Shown here in pieces: positions 62,091 through 64,000 of a DNA stretch of 64,000 nt. Each line of letters opens with the position of its first letter. The stretch's first letter is position 1. The translations under genes were made by a program, and so were the position numbers. The notes under the pieces are model-generated. The model had not been told where the DNA came from, made no database searches, and was given only the letters and a program-made list of their open reading frames with translations. The DNA comes from Sphingopyxis sp. JAI128 (GTDB lineage Bacteria; Pseudomonadota; Alphaproteobacteria; Sphingomonadales; Sphingomonadaceae). The stretch is from positions 409,084 to 473,083 of the forward strand of contig NZ_JACHDA010000004.1 in the NCBI RefSeq assembly GCF_014207235.1, read 5' to 3'.

Positions 62091-62634
62091 CGCGCGCTCC
62101 CACGGCAATGAACGTGCGGCCGCACAGCGCCACGGCCGCGACGATGCCAACACCGATTCAATGTGAAATTGCTCTCAATCTGAGCATTTCTCCATCGTGA
62201 CTCACTCCCAACTTCGCGCTATTTTGCGTGCGCCGGCTGACACCCTGTCGTGAGAAGCGGGGGCCGAATGGCGACGTCTTGAGCTTAGGTCAAAGCGTCA
62301 GCCGGTACGTGGCTAGCATGATGACAGATTAGATTGTCGACGCTCGGGATCGACCCTGCGAGTCGTTGGCTTCTCGCAATCATCGGCGGTCTTGGCGTGC
62401 GCCTGTCGGTTTTTAACGGTGAATCGTCGTGAGACATGGGGGTCGATCTGTCCGCGATCCGATACATCCGCCCACGGATGCAGTTAAGGTTGCAATAGGC
62501 TTGCCGAATTGCACAGTAATAGCGCACTCGTCTTTATGAGTGCGTGACCGGGTTCTGGCACGAATGTCCAGGCTTTGAGCTAAAGGTGTCAGTGGGCACG
62601 CCCGACGTGCGCTTTCTATAGCTCGGTCACTCTT
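62091..62634. other. Non-coding stretch between the catabolic cluster and the lasso locus
   Basis: This 544-base region carries no frame with a recognisable domain, ribosome site or family motif; open frames such as the minus-strand one near 62285-62527 are short and featureless. It ends at the lasso promoter. It may be a decayed segment, but no identifiable gene remnant was seen. Confidence 0.5.
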
Positions 62635-62663
62635 TTGACACGCCTCAGGGGGCGTTCGATAAT
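62635..62663 (+). promoter_or_regulatory. Sigma-70 promoter of the lasso peptide locus
   Basis: A perfect -35 TTGACA (62635-62640) is followed by 17 bases and a -10 GATAAT (62658-62663, five of six consensus). Transcription should start near 62670, giving an untranslated leader of about 80 bases before the precursor ATG at 62753. The -10 box overlaps the palindrome at 62660-62676. Confidence 0.75.
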
Positions 62664-62676
62664 AATCGGATTATTA
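62660..62676. promoter_or_regulatory. 17-base perfect palindrome overlapping the lasso -10 box
   Basis: TAATAATC and GATTATTA form perfect 8-base arms around a central G (62668). The position over the -10 box and start site fits a repressor operator. No regulator gene is adjacent in the window; a regulator may lie beyond the IS element or elsewhere. Confidence 0.65.
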
Positions 62677-62752
62677 AATGGATCGGCTGTTCCTCGCCCC
62701 ATAACTTGGGATTGCGACTCATTTTGGTCGCAGCTTGAAGAGAGGAAGTGCC

Positions 62753-62887
62753 ATGAACACGCATGACAACAGCGTCATCGACCTCGGCGATGCGCGGACG
62801 GAAACCCGCGGCAAGGGCGTGGAAGGTCCGCTGGACATCCAGACGCTGCAGCGGAGCTATGACGCCGGCATCCAGGCCGACGACTGA
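62753..62887 (+). CDS. Lasso peptide precursor (A protein), astexin-like
   Basis: This 44-residue peptide is preceded by AGAGGAAG. The leader (1-19) contains V-I-D-L-G and ends T-E-T-R, with the conserved Thr at position -2 of the cleavage site. The core (20-44) starts G-K-G-V-E-G-P-L-D: Gly1 and Asp9 can form the ring, and a 16-residue tail follows, starting I-Q-T-L-Q-R-S-Y. From memory, astexin-1 shares the L-x-x-L-G...E-T-R leader end, a Gly1-Asp9 ring and a polar tail. The gene lies 51 bases before a lasso B-type protein, which supports the call. The peptide sequence itself is not one I recognise. Confidence 0.85.
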   Translation: MNTHDNSVIDLGDARTETRGKGVEGPLDIQTLQRSYDAGIQADD

Positions 62888-62938
62888 GCCCGACGGGCGT
62901 GCGGCGTCCAATGCGCTGCACGCCACGGCTTTCGTTCA

Positions 62939-63907
62939 ATGCAATCCTATCGCCTTCGCGACGACCTTCGGCACTGTCAGTTCGGTGCACAAACGGTTTG
63001 CCTCGACCTTTCGACAAGCCGCTATTTCCTTCTCGAAGGCGCGGCATCGGACCATTTGGCTCGGTTCGTTTCCGGCACGGCGAACGATGAGGCGATCGGC
63101 TGCCTGCTAGATCTCGGTCTTATCGAAGCCGGCACCCGCGCGAGCGCGCGGCCGATCGCTGTCACCCCGACGAGAAGCCTCCTTGATCACCGTCAGCCCA
63201 AAGCATCGCTGCGGCTGCTTTATTGGTCGATCCGGGAACAGCGCCGCGCCCAAAGCGCGCTCTTCCGCATGTCGCTTGGCGCGTTGCTCGAGCCCACCGG
63301 GCTGCCGCGGGCCGACGCTGATAGCTGTCACGCTGTTGCAGCGGCGTTCGCGCGTGCGTCACGTTACCGTGATGCGACCGATCAATGTCTTGTTCGCGGT
63401 CTGGCGATGCGCGCGATCCTCGCACGCTACGGCCTTGGTGTAGATCTCGTAATCGGCGTGACGCTGCCCTTTGCCGCGCACTGCTGGATACAGGCCGGTC
63501 CCGTTGTGCTGAGCGACGCGCCGCCGCAAATCGCGCCATTGCTCTCGCAGCCGATCGTCGAGCTCTGCCTTTCAATTCCCAGTTGGCACTGGGTGCGCGG
63601 CGGACGAGACCGTGCGGTGGCGCGCGCTGCCTTTGCCGGCATTCTGCCTGACCTTCTCCTTGAGCGAACCACAAAGGGGAGTCCGAGCTGCTTCATCCAG
63701 CGGATTTACGCTGCGCAGGGTGCTGCAGCGCGCTCGATGCTCATAGGCGGTCGGCTCGTGGAGGCGGGGGTGATTGATTCCCGCTGGCTCGCGCAAAGCT
63801 CCGAAGGCGACTGGCAGGATGATGGCCGCCACCTTCGCATCCTGACATTCGCCGCGGCGGAAGCCTGGATTCGCTGGTGGACCGATCCGGAGGACGACGA
63901 TCACTAG
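62939..63907 (+). CDS. Fusion of lasso leader peptidase (B) with the C-terminal tail of lasso cyclase (C)
   Basis: This 322-residue protein joins two lasso maturation pieces. Residues about 1-75 resemble the leader-binding RRE part of B. Residues about 90-194 are the transglutaminase-like protease with C150 (D-Q-C-L-V-R-G), H181 (A-H-C-W) and D193 (V-L-S-D), matching the McjB triad positions. From about 196 it changes to the end of an asparagine-synthetase-like C protein: L-L-S-Q-P-I-V-E-L-C-L, G-G-R-D-R-A-V-A-R and I-L-P-D-L-L-L-E-R-T-T-K-G. The glutaminase-like part and SGG-x-DS ATP site of C are absent. The short B end plus missing C start suggest an internal deletion. Cleavage may remain possible; ring closure should not be. 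Confidence 0.85.
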   Translation: MQSYRLRDDLRHCQFGAQTVCLDLSTSRYFLLEGAASDHLARFVSGTANDEAIGCLLDLGLIEAGTRASARPIAVTPTRSLLDHRQPKASLRLLYWSIREQRRAQSALFRMSLGALLEPTGLPRADADSCHAVAAAFARASRYRDATDQCLVRGLAMRAILARYGLGVDLVIGVTLPFAAHCWIQAGPVVLSDAPPQIAPLLSQPIVELCLSIPSWHWVRGGRDRAVARAAFAGILPDLLLERTTKGSPSCFIQRIYAAQGAAARSMLIGGRLVEAGVIDSRWLAQSSEGDWQDDGRHLRILTFAAAEAWIRWWTDPEDDDH

Positions 63908-64000
63908 GACTCATTGATCAGAGCCAGAAGATGACGGTCGCGGCGAGTGCCACGGCGGAGAAGAAGGCTTTCGGGCACCGATCGTAGCGTGTTGCGACGC
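63904..64000 (-). mobile_element. Right-end IS element (IS5-type), partial
   Basis: The element enters at the window edge. Its transposase tail ends at 63918. The likely terminus starts close to GGACTCATTGATC (63907 onward), preceded by CTAG (63904-63907), a target type known for some IS5-group elements. The other end and target duplication lie outside the window, so the exact border is inferred. Confidence 0.55.
63918..64000 (-). CDS. IS5-family transposase, C-terminal fragment
   Basis: Read on the minus strand, the last 26 codons give V-A-T-R-Y-D-R-C-P-K-A-F-F-S-A-V then A-L-A-A-T-V-I-F-W-L and a TGA at 63918-63920. The R-Y-D-R-C-P-K-x-F-x-S-A pattern is the standard end of IS5-group DDE transposases found widely in alphaproteobacteria. 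The catalytic core lies beyond the window. Confidence 0.85.
   Translation of the reverse strand, partial: VATRYDRCPKAFFSAVALAATVIFWL

Noticed and set aside
58983..62153. A 1056-codon open frame on the minus strand
   Set aside because: It is a GC-driven shadow running antisense through the AtuA-like, crotonase and ferredoxin genes; it has no domain and those plus-strand genes have clear motifs.
62285..62527. Small minus-strand gene upstream of the lasso promoter
   Set aside because: The 80-residue translation has no domain, no ribosome site and unusual composition.
63162..63674. Antisense open frame within the lasso fusion gene
   Set aside because: It is a shadow; the plus-strand frame carries the B-protein triad and C-protein motifs.
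1..64000. CRISPR arrays, tRNA or rRNA genes
   Set aside because: No regularly spaced repeats and no recognisable tRNA or rRNA sequence were seen on reading through.

Overview
The window looks like a catabolic supercluster from an alphaproteobacterium of the sphingomonad type (Sphingopyxis/Novosphingobium/Sphingobium-like). This is inferred from GC-rich coding sequence, TonB-dependent receptors with the GPQGTLFGRN plug motif, P450cam-like (CYP101-type) cytochromes, a putidaredoxin-type ferredoxin, and an astexin-like lasso peptide precursor. No rRNA, tRNA, CRISPR array or replication origin was seen. The left edge cuts an Lrp/AsnC regulator and the right edge cuts an IS5-type transposase.

Layout. 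0.4-2.3 kb: TetR regulator and CaiB/BaiF CoA-transferase. 2.7-7.8 kb: TonB receptor and two P450s. 7.8-13.7 kb: a secreted-looking carboxymuconolactone-decarboxylase-like protein, two overlapping APH-fold kinases, a nitroreductase, and a 2-oxoacid dehydrogenase E1beta/E1alpha pair with a free-standing lipoyl domain. 13.7-22 kb: a FadR-type GntR regulator divergent from a seven-gene operon (acyl-CoA dehydrogenase pair, Rieske oxygenase, ketosteroid-dehydrogenase-like flavoprotein, SnoaL-like protein, nitroreductase, thioesterase). 22-26 kb: MFS, two crotonases, SDR. 26-32.5 kb: SDR, aldehyde dehydrogenase, GMC oxidoreductase, acyl-CoA ligase, and a free-standing E2 catalytic domain. 32.5-43.7 kb: second acyl-CoA dehydrogenase pair, thioesterase, crotonase, acyl-CoA ligase, SDR, MFS, alpha/beta hydrolase, nitronate-monooxygenase-like protein, MaoC-type hydratase. 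43.9-50 kb: P450, TetR, PhyH dioxygenase, serine hydrolase, rubredoxin, GMC oxidoreductase, MarR, crotonase. 51-55 kb: five-gene operon with two SDRs lacking the usual tyrosine. 55-62 kb: MFS and TonB receptor divergent from AtuA-like protein, crotonase and ferredoxin.

How it fits together (inference): TonB receptors and MFS carriers take up a hydrophobic alicyclic or isoprenoid-like compound. P450, Rieske and PhyH oxygenases hydroxylate it. GMC, SDR and aldehyde dehydrogenases oxidise it to an acid, CoA ligases or the CoA-transferase activate it, and the acyl-CoA dehydrogenases, hydratases, SDRs and the 2-oxoacid dehydrogenase shorten it. The substrate cannot be named from sequence alone. 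Two shared palindromic operators, TGACA-N13-TGTCA (three sites) and TAAwCGT-N13-ACGATTA (two full sites and partial ones), tie distant operons together.

The most unusual element is at the right end (62.6-64 kb). A textbook promoter with an overlapping palindrome precedes an astexin-like lasso peptide precursor. Next comes one ORF joining a lasso leader peptidase (B protein, complete Cys-His-Asp triad) to only the C-terminal tail of the lasso cyclase (C protein). An IS element starts at its stop codon. This looks like a lasso locus collapsed by an internal deletion, or a real B-C fusion.
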